Part shown: piece by piece, positions 38,064-47,614 of the stretch
Layout: each line of letters starts with the position of its first letter
Numbering within the stretch: position 1 is the first letter of the stretch
From: Mycobacterium sp. Z3061
Lineage (GTDB): Bacteria > Actinomycetota > Actinomycetes > Mycobacteriales > Mycobacteriaceae
Length of the DNA: 64,000 nucleotides
Assembly (NCBI RefSeq): GCF_031583025.1
Contig: NZ_CP134062.1
Coordinates: forward strand, 1,612,001-1,676,000
Direction of reading: 5' to 3'
Notes under the pieces: generated by a model
The model's input: only the letters and a program-made list of their open reading frames with translations
What the model was told of the DNA's origin: nothing
The model's database searches: none
Position numbers and translations under genes: made by a program

Positions 38064-38930
38064 GTGGGACCCGTCATCATCGAGTGCGCCATCAACGGCG
38101 CCACCTCGAAGGCGACGAATCCTCATGTGCCCGTGGAACCTTCGGAGATCACCGCGGACGCTTTGGCCTGCATCGAGGCGGGTGCGGCGATCATCCACAA
38201 CCACATCGACCGTTACGGCATTACCGTCGAGCAGGCCGCCGAGCGATATCTCGAAGCATGGCGACCTGTGCTCGCGGCCCGGCCTGATGCCCTGCTCTAC
38301 CCGACGATCCACTTCGGCGAGGGTTTCTCCATCTCTTACGAACACCTCATCCCGCTCGCCGCGGCCGGTTTGCGCGTCGGGCTCGCCGACCCCGGGTCGG
38401 TCAACCTCGGGGGTACCGACGCCGCGGGCATACCTACCGGGAATCTGGTTTACAGCAACTCTTTTGACACGATCGCCAGGGCCTTCAAGATATGCCATCA
38501 AGCCGGGCTGGGCCCCAGCCTGGCCATCTATGAACCCGGCTTCCTGCGGACCACGCTGGCCTGGTGGCGCGCGGGCCGGTTGCCGCGGGGCGCGATGATC
38601 AAGCTCTACTTCTCCACCGAACTCGGTTATCTCGGAGCGCCCTTCGGGCTACCCCCGACCGAGCGGGCGCTGGAGGCCTACCTGGAATTGCTTGACGGAT
38701 GCGACATTCCGTGGGCGGTCTCGGTCGTCGGCGGTGACCTCTGCGCCAGTCCGGTGGCCAAGCTCGCGCTGGAACGAGGCGGGCACCTGCACCTGGGACT
38801 TGAGTTCTACCGCGGCGACCGCACCCCGACCAACGTCGAGTTGGTGGAAGAGGCCGTGGACCTGTGTGGTCGCTTCGGCCGGCCCGTTGCTTCGCCGGAT
38901 GAGGCCGTGCAGATTCTCGGTCTCAAGTAA
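38064..38930 (+). CDS. Beta-keto acid cleavage enzyme (BKACE, DUF849)
   Basis: A 288-residue TIM-barrel zinc enzyme. The family condenses a beta-keto acid with acetyl-CoA and cleaves it to acetoacetate and a new acyl-CoA (3-keto-5-aminohexanoate cleavage enzyme group). Zinc ligands are in A-I-I-H-N-H and the distal G-L-E-F-Y-R-G. The catalytic neighbourhood V-V-G-G-D-L-C is present. GTG 38064, four bases after the previous stop, gives the family-typical M-G-P-V-I-I-E-C-A-I-N-G start. Downstream of a BVMO and an alcohol oxidase it would end a ketone-degrading pathway. Confidence 0.85.
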   Translation: MGPVIIECAINGATSKATNPHVPVEPSEITADALACIEAGAAIIHNHIDRYGITVEQAAERYLEAWRPVLAARPDALLYPTIHFGEGFSISYEHLIPLAAAGLRVGLADPGSVNLGGTDAAGIPTGNLVYSNSFDTIARAFKICHQAGLGPSLAIYEPGFLRTTLAWWRAGRLPRGAMIKLYFSTELGYLGAPFGLPPTERALEAYLELLDGCDIPWAVSVVGGDLCASPVAKLALERGGHLHLGLEFYRGDRTPTNVELVEEAVDLCGRFGRPVASPDEAVQILGLK

Positions 38931-39049
38931 GCCCGATCACGATCCGAATTCTGGAATTCACCCAAAAGGCCTGGTTAACGGGTTGCCACCTACTGTAGGT
39001 TGAGTGACCGTCGTGCTCATCAGGTTGTCGGGGGCCTGGGAGGTTTCGG

Positions 39050-40825
39050 ATGTCGTTGGTAGTTGTTGTGCCGGACGTGGTGGCAGCTTCGGCGTTGCGG
39101 TTGTCAGGTGTCAGTGCCGGGCTGGTTGACGCGAATGCCGTTTCGGCAGTAGCGACTACGGATGTGCTCGCCGCCGGCGTCGACGAGGTGTCGGCCGCGA
39201 TCGCGGCGCTGTTCTCGTCGCACGGCCGGCAGTATCAGCTGCTCAACGCGCAGGCGGATGCGTGGCATGCCCGCTTCATGCAGACGCTGTGCGCCGCAAG
39301 CGGCAGCTATGCGGCGGCTGAGGCCAGTGGCGCGGCGACGCTGCAGACGCTTGAGCAGGATGTGCTGGCGCTGATCAACGCACCGACCAACGCCTTGTTG
39401 GGGCGTCCGCTGATCGGCCCCGGCGCGGACGGCACCACCAACGCGCAGGGGATCGGAACTCCCGGTGGTGCCGGCGGAATCCTGATCGGCAGCGGCGGTA
39501 ACGGGGGTAACAGCACGGCGGCGGGCGCAGCCGGCGGTGCGGGCGGCGCAGCCGGCCTGATCGGCACCGGCGGCAATGGCGGGTCCGGCGGCTGGGGCGC
39601 GCTCGGCGGGGCCGGTGGCACCGGCGGCCTGCTGTACGGCAATGGTGGGTGGGGCGGTGCCGGCGGGCCAGTCGGCATCGGGGGCGCCGGCGGCAACGCC
39701 ATCCTGTGGGGCACTGGTGGCGGCGGCGGGACCGGCGGCGAACTGGCGGCAGGCGGCGTCGGCGGCAATGGCGGCTTCCTGATCGGAACCGGCGGGGGCG
39801 GCGGGACCGGCGGAGTCCTCGGCGCCGGCGGTCTCGGCGGGAAAGCCGGCCTGCTTGGTACCGCGGGTGCTCAGGGCGCCGCGGGCGGCCAGCCCACCGT
39901 CGCGCTGACCTACACCAGCACCAACAACTACTCGACCATCAACCTCTCCGTGGGTGGCGCGCCGCCAATCGTCACGGAGGTGGACACCGGATCCGGCGGC
40001 CTCGTCATCCCGATCACCGAACTCGATGCGCAGACCATAGCCAACCTGGGCCCGTCGGTCGGCACCGGTTCGGTGGACTACGGCGGATTCCAGATCAATC
40101 ACTACACCATCTACAAGGCGCCGGTGGACTTCGGCAACGGCATGCTCACCCAGCCGACCACCATCGGCGTCATCGACAAGGTGGAGGAATATCAGAACGG
40201 AAGTTGGGTGCCAGTGCCGCAATCCGACTGGTCGAACCCGAAGTACGCCATCAGCGCCAACATGGGCGTGGGTGTCGGGGGTGCGGTTGACCAGGGCCTG
40301 ACCAGCCCCCTGCATCAACTGCCGGGCGTGCTCAACCAGGGTTTCCTGATGAACGAACCCGCGGGTCAACTCCAGTTCGGGCCCAACCCGTTCACCCCCG
40401 TTACCTCCGTGTCCGGCGGCTGGTACTCCACCGCCCTGGGAGTCCAAATCACCTACAACGGAGTGAGTTCGGCTATCACACCGATCGTCTATCAGGGCGA
40501 CGGGTACGCGGTGATCGATTCCGGTGGCCTGGGCGGCAACTTCCCGCACTACACGCTTCCAACGTCCCTCTCTCAGTTGACGGTCGGCGACAATCTGCCT
40601 GTGGGAACGACGGTTTCGGTGTATGCCACCGGTACCCAGACGTTGCTGTACACCGAGACGGTGACGGACACCATGAAGGCGCTGGGCAATCAGCCGTATG
40701 TCTCGTCCGCGTCGGACGGGGCGAATACCGGGTATTACCCCTTCCTGCAGGGGCCGATCTATTTCTCCTACAGTCCCGCCGATCTTGGGACCGCGATCTG
40801 GAATTACCCGCCAAACAGCCCGTGA
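39050..40825 (+). CDS. PE_PGRS protein with C-terminal aspartic protease domain (PecA-like)
   Basis: A 591-residue type VII (ESX-5) substrate. The N-terminal PE domain (about 1-100) ends in the Y-A-A-A-E secretion motif (YxxxD/E). The linker G-R-P-L-I-G follows, then a Gly-rich PGRS stretch (about 135-285, G-G-A-G-G-type repeats). The C-terminal domain is a pepsin-like fold with D-T-G-S-G (Asp312) and D-S-G-G (Asp490), the two catalytic aspartates of the PecA/PE_PGRS35/PE_PGRS16 proteases. GGGAGG (39038-39043) precedes the ATG. It overlaps the esterase start (GTGA). Confidence 0.92.
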   Translation: MSLVVVVPDVVAASALRLSGVSAGLVDANAVSAVATTDVLAAGVDEVSAAIAALFSSHGRQYQLLNAQADAWHARFMQTLCAASGSYAAAEASGAATLQTLEQDVLALINAPTNALLGRPLIGPGADGTTNAQGIGTPGGAGGILIGSGGNGGNSTAAGAAGGAGGAAGLIGTGGNGGSGGWGALGGAGGTGGLLYGNGGWGGAGGPVGIGGAGGNAILWGTGGGGGTGGELAAGGVGGNGGFLIGTGGGGGTGGVLGAGGLGGKAGLLGTAGAQGAAGGQPTVALTYTSTNNYSTINLSVGGAPPIVTEVDTGSGGLVIPITELDAQTIANLGPSVGTGSVDYGGFQINHYTIYKAPVDFGNGMLTQPTTIGVIDKVEEYQNGSWVPVPQSDWSNPKYAISANMGVGVGGAVDQGLTSPLHQLPGVLNQGFLMNEPAGQLQFGPNPFTPVTSVSGGWYSTALGVQITYNGVSSAITPIVYQGDGYAVIDSGGLGGNFPHYTLPTSLSQLTVGDNLPVGTTVSVYATGTQTLLYTETVTDTMKALGNQPYVSSASDGANTGYYPFLQGPIYFSYSPADLGTAIWNYPPNSP

Positions 40826-42123
40826 GACTCCTCGAAGTGGGTTGCGGTCCAATGCTTGTCGACGACGACGGCACTGTCCTGAATGCCCACGGCATTCCCT
40901 ATGCGACTGCCGAACGGTTCGCCGCGCCCATTCCCGCCCCGAGGCACTGCGAGCCGCGCGACGCGACCAGGCGCGGTGCGGCGTGCCCGCAGGCAACGTC
41001 GCGGCTCGACTTCGTCAATGGCCCGATCGCCGACAGCCTCGCCAAAAGTGAACAGTGCCAGGTACTCAGCGTCACGGCACCGCACGACGCGCAGGGATTG
41101 CCGGTGATGTTGTGGTTCCACGGCGGGGCGAACATGTCGGGCAGCGGAGAGGCACCCAAATATGACCCGGACGCGCTAGCCAGGGAAGGGCGCGTCGTGG
41201 TCGTCACCGTCAGCTACCGGCTCGGCATCTTCGGATACCTCAACCCCGACGCGGACGGGGAAGCAAACCTGGGTTTGCGGGATCAGATTCTGGCGTTGCG
41301 GTGGACGCGGCGCTACATCACGTCGTTCGGCGGCGACCCAGCGCGCGTGACGGTCTTCGGTCAGTCCGCGGGCGGAGATGCGGTGCTGTCATTGATGCTC
41401 GGCAGCCAGACCGCGGGTCTGTTCCACCGCGCGATCCTGCAAAGCGCCCCGCTCGGTCTGCGAAAGGGTAGAGAGGCGATGACGGCCGCGATGCGGGACG
41501 CGGTGACCGCGGCGCTCGCGGATGTCGCCGCTGGCGAGGCCACAGTGGAACAGCTGCTCGACGCCCAGACTGCCGCTGTGACAACGGCACAACGATTCGG
41601 CTTGGTCGGCGGATTTCCGTTCGCACCCATCGCAGGCGTGGACCCGATGCCTGCCGCGGGCGACGAAAGCCGCGTACTCGCGGACGTGGCCGGCCGGGTC
41701 GAGATACTCGTCGGATACACCCGCAACGACGCTGACGCGTTCGTCGCCATGGACCCACGGGGGCAACGACTTGCACGTCTGGGTTTACCGGGCCGAGTCA
41801 TGGCGCGGTTGCTCGGTGACGTACTGACAAGGCGGATATTCGGCGGGCCCGCGCGTGGCCTGGCCAAGTTCTGGACGTCGAGTGGCGGCGCCGCCGCGAC
41901 CTTCCGGGTGGACTGGTCACCTCCCGGCGCGCCCTTTCGCGCGTGTCACTGCATCGAACTGCCGCTGCTGTTCGGCACGCCGGAGACCTGGGCCGACGCG
42001 CCGATGCTCGGTCCGGGACCCGACTCGATCGACACCGAGCTGGCTCGCAGGACGCGAGGTTACTGGGCCGCCTTCGCCCACCACGGCGTCGCCGGCTTAG
42101 CCAGGTCCTCGCTCCGAATCTGA
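40822..42123 (+). CDS. Type-B carboxylesterase
   Basis: A 433-residue alpha/beta hydrolase of the carboxylesterase/cholinesterase family. The nucleophile elbow is G-Q-S-A-G-G (Ser182) and the oxyanion H-G-G-A-N motif precedes it. The order fits the family, although the protein is shorter than the usual 500 residues. No signal peptide is seen. The GTG start overlaps the PE_PGRS stop by four bases, so the pair is translationally coupled; whether the esterase shares substrates or location with the secreted protease is unknown. Confidence 0.85.
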   Translation: MRLLEVGCGPMLVDDDGTVLNAHGIPYATAERFAAPIPAPRHCEPRDATRRGAACPQATSRLDFVNGPIADSLAKSEQCQVLSVTAPHDAQGLPVMLWFHGGANMSGSGEAPKYDPDALAREGRVVVVTVSYRLGIFGYLNPDADGEANLGLRDQILALRWTRRYITSFGGDPARVTVFGQSAGGDAVLSLMLGSQTAGLFHRAILQSAPLGLRKGREAMTAAMRDAVTAALADVAAGEATVEQLLDAQTAAVTTAQRFGLVGGFPFAPIAGVDPMPAAGDESRVLADVAGRVEILVGYTRNDADAFVAMDPRGQRLARLGLPGRVMARLLGDVLTRRIFGGPARGLAKFWTSSGGAAATFRVDWSPPGAPFRACHCIELPLLFGTPETWADAPMLGPGPDSIDTELARRTRGYWAAFAHHGVAGLARSSLRI

Positions 42124-42612
42124 GCGGGTCACCTTGTCGGCCAACGCTGCCAGCTTGGCGTCGAGTTGCTCTGCGGCGCTCAGCAATTCAGGATTTGGTT
42201 CGACGACCATCAGCGACGACGGCTTGACGTAGGTGAGGCTGCTGCCGTTCGGTTCGTCAAGGACGAGCAACTCCACCGGGGCGAACAGGCCCGCGGTCAC
42301 GTCGTGACGCAGCATGGTGATCGCGATCAGGGGATTGCCGAGGATGACGCGCAGCGCCCTGCGGTCGATGCCGGCATTGGGCAGCCAGGACCCATGGTCG
42401 ATCAGCGCGAAAAGCATGAATCCACTTGGGCCGACGTGTGGTTCGACCCCGGCCTGATAGCTTCGCCAGCTGTCTGACGGCTTGGTGACTTCGGCAAGGG
42501 GTACCGGTTGATCGCCGATGTCGGCGAGCAAGGCTGTCACCAGTTCGTCATAGCTCTTGGCGCTGTCGTATCGCACACGTACGCCCTGGAAGGGGGTCTC
42601 AGACGCTGACAT
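42097..42612 (-). CDS. DUF302 family protein
   Basis: A 171-residue protein with the DUF302 fold: an N-terminal heat-stable segment (S-Y-D-E-L-V-T-A-L-L-A-D-I-G) and a core of F-M-L-F-A-L-I-D-H-G, V-I-L-G-N-P and V-E-L-L-V-L-D-E-P. The role is unknown; some members bind hydrophobic or haem-like ligands. Its ATG lies within the last 14 bases of the nitrilase gene, so it is the third cistron of the thiolase-nitrilase operon. Its 3' end overlaps the convergent esterase gene by 27 bases. Confidence 0.82.
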   Translation of the reverse strand: MSASETPFQGVRVRYDSAKSYDELVTALLADIGDQPVPLAEVTKPSDSWRSYQAGVEPHVGPSGFMLFALIDHGSWLPNAGIDRRALRVILGNPLIAITMLRHDVTAGLFAPVELLVLDEPNGSSLTYVKPSSLMVVEPNPELLSAAEQLDAKLAALADKVTRSDSERGPG

Positions 42613-43558
42613 GTTCGACCGCCTCAGGGTGAATGGTCTCGTGCACGTGTGGGGTGGGAGTGCGATCGACCCGCAAGCTCAGGAGTTCGGGTCGGCTGTA
42701 GTGCCCGCTGGCATCCATCAGGATCTTGCGGGTGTCGATCAGCGAGAAGTCCAGGTCGGCCACGACCTCGCCTTCACCGGAGCGCAGCGGCTCGCCGAGG
42801 TACTCGCCCTGGGGCGAGATAATCGCGGTGAAGAAACCGCCCGAGATCGGCGCGGTGGGGCTGTCCGTGTCCGCCGCGATCTGTGCCTGCTGATCGGCGT
42901 CGAGCCAAGCGGTGGCATTGACGACGAACGCACCCGACTCCAGCGCATGATTGCGCACGCTGATCTCTGTCTGTTCGGCGAACAGGTCACCCCCGAACGA
43001 TCCCGGGAACATGGCCGAGTGGATCTGCTCGCCATCGGCGATCAGCGCGTACCGAGCCAGTGGGTTGTAGTGCTCCCAGCAGGCCAACTGACCGATGCGC
43101 CCGACAGCGCTCTCCACCGCGCGCAACCCGCTTCCGTCGCCCTGTCCCCAGACCATCCGCTCGTGGTAGGTGGGAGTTGTCTTGCGGCGCCGCTGAATCA
43201 GCGTGCCGTCGGCGTCGAACAGCAACTGTGTGTTGTACAGCGACCCTCCGTCGCGTTCGGTGACTCCGACCGACACCACCATGTGGGCGGTCCGGGCAGC
43301 CGCCCCGATCGCCTCGACGGACGACGACGGTACCGTCACCGCCTGCTCCATCAATCTCAGGTGTTGCGAACGCATTTGGAACGGTCGCTGGACGAAGGAA
43401 AAGTATGGGTAGTAGGGGATGACCGTCTCGGGAAAGGTCGCGAACTGGACGCCGCGGGCGCCCAGGTCCGCGATCTTGGCGACCACCTTGTCGACAGTGC
43501 CCTCCCGGCTGTACAGCACCGGACTGAGTTGCACTGCGGCAGCGCGGATTACGGTCAT
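42599..43558 (-). CDS. Nitrilase
   Basis: A 319-residue C-N hydrolase that turns nitriles into carboxylic acids and ammonia. The catalytic triad is visible: Glu44 (F-P-E-T-V-I-P-Y-Y), Lys126 ([11 protein letters not shown]) and Cys160 (L-A-C-W-E-H-Y-N-P). The C-W-E-H and P-Y-Y-P-Y motifs assign it to true nitrilases rather than amidases. It starts 27 bases after the thiolase stop, so it belongs to that operon; substrate unknown. Confidence 0.92.
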   Translation of the reverse strand: MTVIRAAAVQLSPVLYSREGTVDKVVAKIADLGARGVQFATFPETVIPYYPYFSFVQRPFQMRSQHLRLMEQAVTVPSSSVEAIGAAARTAHMVVSVGVTERDGGSLYNTQLLFDADGTLIQRRRKTTPTYHERMVWGQGDGSGLRAVESAVGRIGQLACWEHYNPLARYALIADGEQIHSAMFPGSFGGDLFAEQTEISVRNHALESGAFVVNATAWLDADQQAQIAADTDSPTAPISGGFFTAIISPQGEYLGEPLRSGEGEVVADLDFSLIDTRKILMDASGHYSRPELLSLRVDRTPTPHVHETIHPEAVEHVSV

Positions 43559-43585
43559 CTCCCTACTCCCCTTTCTCAGGCCCTC

Positions 43586-44758
43586 CTAGAGCCGCTCGAT
43601 GATGGTGGCGTTGGCCATGCCGCCGCCCTCGCACATCGTCTGCAGCGCGTAGCGTCCGCCGCGCTGCTCGAGCGCGTTGACCATGGTGGTCATGATGCGG
43701 GCACCACTGGCGCCCAGCGGGTGACCGATCGCAATAGCGCCGCCGTTGACGTTGGTCTTGGCCAGGTCCGCGCCAGTGTCCTGTGCCCAGGCCAGGACCA
43801 CGGGCGCGAACGCCTCGTTGACCTCGAACAGGTCGATGTCGGCGAGCGTCAAGCCGGCACGCTGCAGCACCCGTTCGGTGGCAGGTATGACGCCGGTCAG
43901 CATGTAGAGCGGGTCGGATCCCACCGCGGTGGCCGTATGGATGCGGGCCAGCGGCTTCAGGCCCAGCTTCGCCGCCACCTCGCTGCTGGTGATCATCACC
44001 GCCGCGCTGCCGTCGGACAGCGGGGAGGAGTTGCCCGGCGTGATCTGCCAGTTGATCTGCGGGAACCGCGCCGCCATCGCCTCACTGTAGAACGCCGGCT
44101 TGAGCCCGGCCAGGGTGTCGACGGTGGTGCCGGGCCGGATGATCTCGTCGCTGGACAGCCCCGCGATCGGGATGAGTTCGTTGTCGAACAACCCCTCCTT
44201 GGTGGCGCGGGCGGCCTTCTCGTGGCTGGCCGCGGAGAACTCGTCGAGTTGGGCGCGTGAGAAGCCCCACTTCGCGGCGATCAGCTCCGCGCTGATGCCC
44301 TGCGGCACCAGCCCGTCGGGGTAGCGCCGCGCCATGTCCTCACCGAACGGGTTGCTGCCCGGCAATACCGACGTGCCCATCGGCACCCGGCTCATCGACT
44401 CCACACCGCCGGCGATGACGATGTCGTAGGCGCCGGCGATCACGCCCTGGGCGGCGAAGCTGATCGCCTGCTGGCTGCTGCCGCACTGGCGGTCGACTGT
44501 GGTGCCGGGCACCGACTCCGGAAATCCGGCCCCCAGCAACGCATTACGGGCGATGTTGACGGCCTGGTCGCCGACCTGGGTGACGGCGCCGGCGATGACG
44601 TCGTCGACCTGCGCGGGATCCACGCCCGAACGGGCCACCACCTCGCGCAGGCTGTGGGCCAGCAGATCGGCCGGCAGCACGCCGTGCAGCGCTCCGTTGG
44701 CTTTGCCCTTGCCGACAGGGGTTCGAACTGCGCCGACGATCACGGCATCACGGGTCAT
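43586..44758 (-). CDS. Acetyl-CoA acetyltransferase (thiolase)
   Basis: A 390-residue thiolase that cleaves 3-ketoacyl-CoA or condenses two acetyl-CoA. The nucleophile Cys92 is in D-R-Q-C-G-S-S. The acid/base residues are in [14 protein letters not shown] and T-M-C-E-G-G-G-M. It is close to the FadA family of mycobacteria; the exact paralogue is not assignable. AAGGAGG stands five bases before the ATG. It is the first gene of the operon and divergent from the HxlR regulator. Confidence 0.92.
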   Translation of the reverse strand: MTRDAVIVGAVRTPVGKGKANGALHGVLPADLLAHSLREVVARSGVDPAQVDDVIAGAVTQVGDQAVNIARNALLGAGFPESVPGTTVDRQCGSSQQAISFAAQGVIAGAYDIVIAGGVESMSRVPMGTSVLPGSNPFGEDMARRYPDGLVPQGISAELIAAKWGFSRAQLDEFSAASHEKAARATKEGLFDNELIPIAGLSSDEIIRPGTTVDTLAGLKPAFYSEAMAARFPQINWQITPGNSSPLSDGSAAVMITSSEVAAKLGLKPLARIHTATAVGSDPLYMLTGVIPATERVLQRAGLTLADIDLFEVNEAFAPVVLAWAQDTGADLAKTNVNGGAIAIGHPLGASGARIMTTMVNALEQRGGRYALQTMCEGGGMANATIIERL

Positions 44759-44797
44759 GGCTCCTCCTTGAGTCCTTAACAGCTGAGTATTGCTGTC

Positions 44798-44824
44798 TAT
44801 ACCCAGCTATAACACCTGGGTATA
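44798..44824. promoter_or_regulatory. 27-bp operator-like dyad between thiolase and HxlR genes
   Basis: TATACCCAG at 44798-44806 and its exact reverse complement CTGGGTATA at 44816-44824 flank a 9-bp spacer. The dyad lies 40 bp from the thiolase ATG and 32 bp from the regulator start, as expected for an HxlR dimer controlling both directions. Confidence 0.65.
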
Positions 44825-44855
44825 CTGAAAGCAACCCAGTCTGGAGGTGACGTGC

Positions 44856-45329
44856 GTGACAATGCTGCAGGGGCCGCTTGCTGATCGGGAGTCGTGGTCG
44901 GCGGTCGGGGAATGCGCGATCGAGAAGACGATGGCCGTGGTCGGCACCAAGTCCGCCATGCTGATCATGCGCGAGGCCTATTACGGCACCACCCGGTTCG
45001 ACGACTTCGCCCGCCGGGTCGGCATCACCAAGGCCGCGACGTCGGCCCGGTTGGGCGAGCTCGTCGACCTCGGACTGCTGCAACGCCGCCCCTATCGCGA
45101 GCCCGGGCAGCGCAGGCGCGACGAGTATGTGCTCACCGAGTCGGGCATCGAGTTCATGCCGGTGGTGTGGTCGCTGTTCCAGTGGGGTCAGCGGCATCTG
45201 CCGGGCAAACACCGGCTCAGGCTGGAACACGTGGGTTGTGGCGCCGCCGCAGAAGTCCAAATCCGCTGTGCCGAGGGGCATCTCGTTCCCGCGGAGGAGC
45301 TGGGTATGCGGGTGGTCAAGTCTCCCTGA
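44856..45329 (+). CDS. HxlR-family transcriptional regulator
   Basis: A 157-residue winged-helix regulator of the HxlR type: E-C-A-I-E-K-T-M-A-V-V-G at the first helix, F-D-D-F-A-R-R-V-G-I-T-K-A-A-T-S-A-R-L for recognition, and the closing W-S-L-F-Q-W-G. A C-terminal extension with two Cys (H-V-G-C-G-A-A-A-E-V-Q-I-R-C) may sense redox or bind metal. GGAGG (44843-44847) is best spaced for GTG 44856; ATG 44862 is possible. It probably governs the divergent thiolase-nitrilase-DUF302 operon. Confidence 0.85.
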   Translation: MTMLQGPLADRESWSAVGECAIEKTMAVVGTKSAMLIMREAYYGTTRFDDFARRVGITKAATSARLGELVDLGLLQRRPYREPGQRRRDEYVLTESGIEFMPVVWSLFQWGQRHLPGKHRLRLEHVGCGAAAEVQIRCAEGHLVPAEELGMRVVKSP

Positions 45330-46317
45330 GGGTGGCCAGCAGCCGGCGTGCCGCCGCGACGCGACGCGGCGCCGTCCCGCTGAGCGCGTCCAGCGCGCAT
45401 TCGGGGTCGGCCGGCGGCCCCATGTGCCCGCAGCCGCGCGGACAGTCTTCGATGGCTTCGGAAAGATCGGAGAATGCCTTCATCACGTCGTCGGGCTGAA
45501 TGTGGGCCAGCCCGAACGAGCGGATGCCGGGGGTGTCGATCACCCAACCGCCATTGGACAGCGGAAGCGCAACCGACTGCGTGGAGGTATGCCGGCCACG
45601 GCCGATATCCGTCACCTGCCCGACCGCTCGATCCGCCTCGGGCACAAGGCGATTCACCAGCGTTGACTTGCCCACCCCGGAGTGCCCGAGCAGCACTGTG
45701 ATCTTGTCGTCGAGCAGGTCGGCAACCGCCAGCAGCGGATCGTCGACGCCCGCGGCAACGATCGTCAGGTCCAGATCCACGAACTGCTCGGCGAACGGTT
45801 CGGGCGGCGCGAGGTCGGTCTTGGTCAGGCACAGGATCGGCCGCAGCCCGCCGGCGTACGCGGCGATCAGCGCGCGGTCCACCAGGCCACTGCGGGGCGG
45901 CGGATCGGCCAGGGCCACCACCATCAACAGCTGGTCGGCGTTGGCCACCACCACCCGTTCGGTGGGGTCGGTGTCATCGGCGGTGCGCCGCAACACCGTT
46001 CGCCTCGGGCCGCGCCGCACGATGCGGGCCAGGGTGTCGGTCCGTCCGGACAGGTCACCGACGATGTCGACGTCGTCACCGACGACGATCGGGGTGCGGC
46101 CGAGCTCGCGGGCCCGCATGGCGACCACGCGGCGCTCGGGGTCCCCGCCCAGCACGCACCCCCAGCGGCCGCGGTCGACACTGACCACCATGGCGGACTC
46201 GGCGTCGGCGTGTTGGGGGCGAGTCTTCGTCCGGGGCCGCGATCCCTTGCCGGACCGGACCTTGACGTCGGACTCGTCGTAGTCGCCAGGCCTCAATCGC
46301 CCACCATTTCGCGCCAC
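45316..46317 (-). CDS. rsgA: Ribosome small-subunit GTPase RsgA
   Basis: A 333-residue circularly permuted GTPase that checks 30S assembly. The GTPase motifs come in the permuted order G4 (L-T-K-T-D), G1 (G-H-S-G-V-G-K-S-T), G3 (D-T-P-G), after an N-terminal OB-fold region. A C-terminal zinc site is C-P-R-G-C-G-H with the distal E-C-A-L. The GTG start lies 25 bases inside the end of aroA. Orthologous to Rv3228. Its 3' end overlaps the convergent HxlR gene by 14 bases. Confidence 0.95.
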   Translation of the reverse strand: MARNGGRLRPGDYDESDVKVRSGKGSRPRTKTRPQHADAESAMVVSVDRGRWGCVLGGDPERRVVAMRARELGRTPIVVGDDVDIVGDLSGRTDTLARIVRRGPRRTVLRRTADDTDPTERVVVANADQLLMVVALADPPPRSGLVDRALIAAYAGGLRPILCLTKTDLAPPEPFAEQFVDLDLTIVAAGVDDPLLAVADLLDDKITVLLGHSGVGKSTLVNRLVPEADRAVGQVTDIGRGRHTSTQSVALPLSNGGWVIDTPGIRSFGLAHIQPDDVMKAFSDLSEAIEDCPRGCGHMGPPADPECALDALSGTAPRRVAAARRLLATLRET

Positions 46318-47570
46318 AGCTGCGGGAACTCGGGCAGCGTCTTGGTGGTGGCGGCGATGTCGTCGACTTCGACGCCGGGAACCCGCAGCCCGACGATGGC
46401 ACCCGCCATCGCCATCCGGTGGTCGGCGTAGGCGTGCCAGAGGCCGGGCCGCAGCGGCGTCGCGGTGATCACCAGGCCGTCGTCGGTTTCCCGGCAGTCG
46501 CCGCCCAGACGGTTGATCTCGGTACTCAGCGCGGCCAGCCGGTCGGTCTCGTGTCCACGCAGGTGTGCGATCCCGGTCAGCCGCGACACCGATCCCGGTC
46601 GGGCCAGCGCGGCCAGCGCGGCCACCGTCGGCGTCAGCTCGCCGACATCGCGCAGGTCGGCGTCAAAACCTTCGTAACCTGCCGTGCCCTGTACCTCCAG
46701 GGCCGAATCGCTCTGTGTCACAACCGCACCCGTCTTCTTCAGCAGGTCCAGGATGTGCTCTGCGGGCTGCACGCTGGTCTGCGGCCAGCCGGTGATGCGG
46801 ATGGTGCCACCGGTCACCACCGCGGCCGCGAGGAACGCGACCGCGTTGGTCAGGTCCGGTTCGACCTCCCAGTGCCGCGCCTTGACCCGCCCCGGTAGCA
46901 CCTGCCAGCGGTTGGCGACCGAATCGTCGACTTCCACGCCGGCCTGCCGCAGCATCGCCACCGTCATCGCGATGTGCGGCGCCGACGGCAGCGACGCGCC
47001 GGTGTGCTGCACGGCCAGTCCCTCGGTGAACGACGCGCCGGACAGCAGCAGGCCCGAGACGAATTGCGAAGAAGCGGAGGCGTCGATGGCCACGGTGCCG
47101 CCGGCTACCGCGCCGCTGCCCTGCACCCGGAACGGCAGCCCCGAACCGTCGACCGGGACACCCAGTCCGCGCAGCGCATCGAGCAGCGGGGCGATCGGCC
47201 GGGCGCGGGCCTGCTCGTCGCCGTCGAAGACGACCGGGGTCGCGGTCAAGGCGGCCAGCGGCGGCACGAAACGCAGGACGGTACCGGCCAGGCCGCAGTC
47301 CACCCGGGCGCCAGGAGCGGGGCCGATGCCGCCGCTGACCGTCAGGTCGGGTCCGGGGCCCTCGACGCGCAGGCCCAGTATCTGTAGCGCGCCGATCATC
47401 AGGTCGGTGTCGCGGCTGCGTAGTGCGCCGGTGATGGTGGAGGTGCCTTGGCCCTGCGCGGCCGCCAGCGCGGCCAGTATCAGGGTGCGGTTGGTCTGGG
47501 ATTTCGAGCCCGGAACGGTCACGGTCGCGTGCACCGGTGTCGGTGTGGACGGGGCCTGCCATGCGTTCAC
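46293..47570 (-). CDS. aroA: 3-phosphoshikimate 1-carboxyvinyltransferase (EPSP synthase)
   Basis: Sixth step of the shikimate pathway: joins PEP and shikimate-3-phosphate. About 425 residues. Hallmarks are P-G-S-K-S-Q-T-N-R near the N-terminus, L-A-G-T-V-L-R-F (glyphosate/PEP region, usually G-T-x-x-R), and the C-terminal R-G-H-E-T-D-R-L and [10 protein letters not shown] 47570 (M-N-A-W) matches the start of known mycobacterial AroA; ATG 47597 would add nine residues. Equivalent to Rv3227. It is divergent from the SRAP gene. Confidence 0.94.
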   Translation of the reverse strand: MNAWQAPSTPTPVHATVTVPGSKSQTNRTLILAALAAAQGQGTSTITGALRSRDTDLMIGALQILGLRVEGPGPDLTVSGGIGPAPGARVDCGLAGTVLRFVPPLAALTATPVVFDGDEQARARPIAPLLDALRGLGVPVDGSGLPFRVQGSGAVAGGTVAIDASASSQFVSGLLLSGASFTEGLAVQHTGASLPSAPHIAMTVAMLRQAGVEVDDSVANRWQVLPGRVKARHWEVEPDLTNAVAFLAAAVVTGGTIRITGWPQTSVQPAEHILDLLKKTGAVVTQSDSALEVQGTAGYEGFDADLRDVGELTPTVAALAALARPGSVSRLTGIAHLRGHETDRLAALSTEINRLGGDCRETDDGLVITATPLRPGLWHAYADHRMAMAGAIVGLRVPGVEVDDIAATTKTLPEFPQLWREMVGD

Positions 47571-47614
47571 CGGTCCATCATCTCTTGTCGGGGTCATCTG
47601 CCACCATTGGAGAT

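Noticed and set aside
38945-39000. Palindromes GAATTC-TG-GAATTC and ACCTAC-T-GTAGGT before the PE_PGRS gene
   Set aside because: Short, GAATTC is self-complementary by itself, and nothing ties them to a regulator; too weak to list as operators.
39470-39900. Repeat array inside the PE_PGRS gene as a separate element
   Set aside because: The Gly-Gly-Ala periodicity is coding sequence of the PGRS domain.
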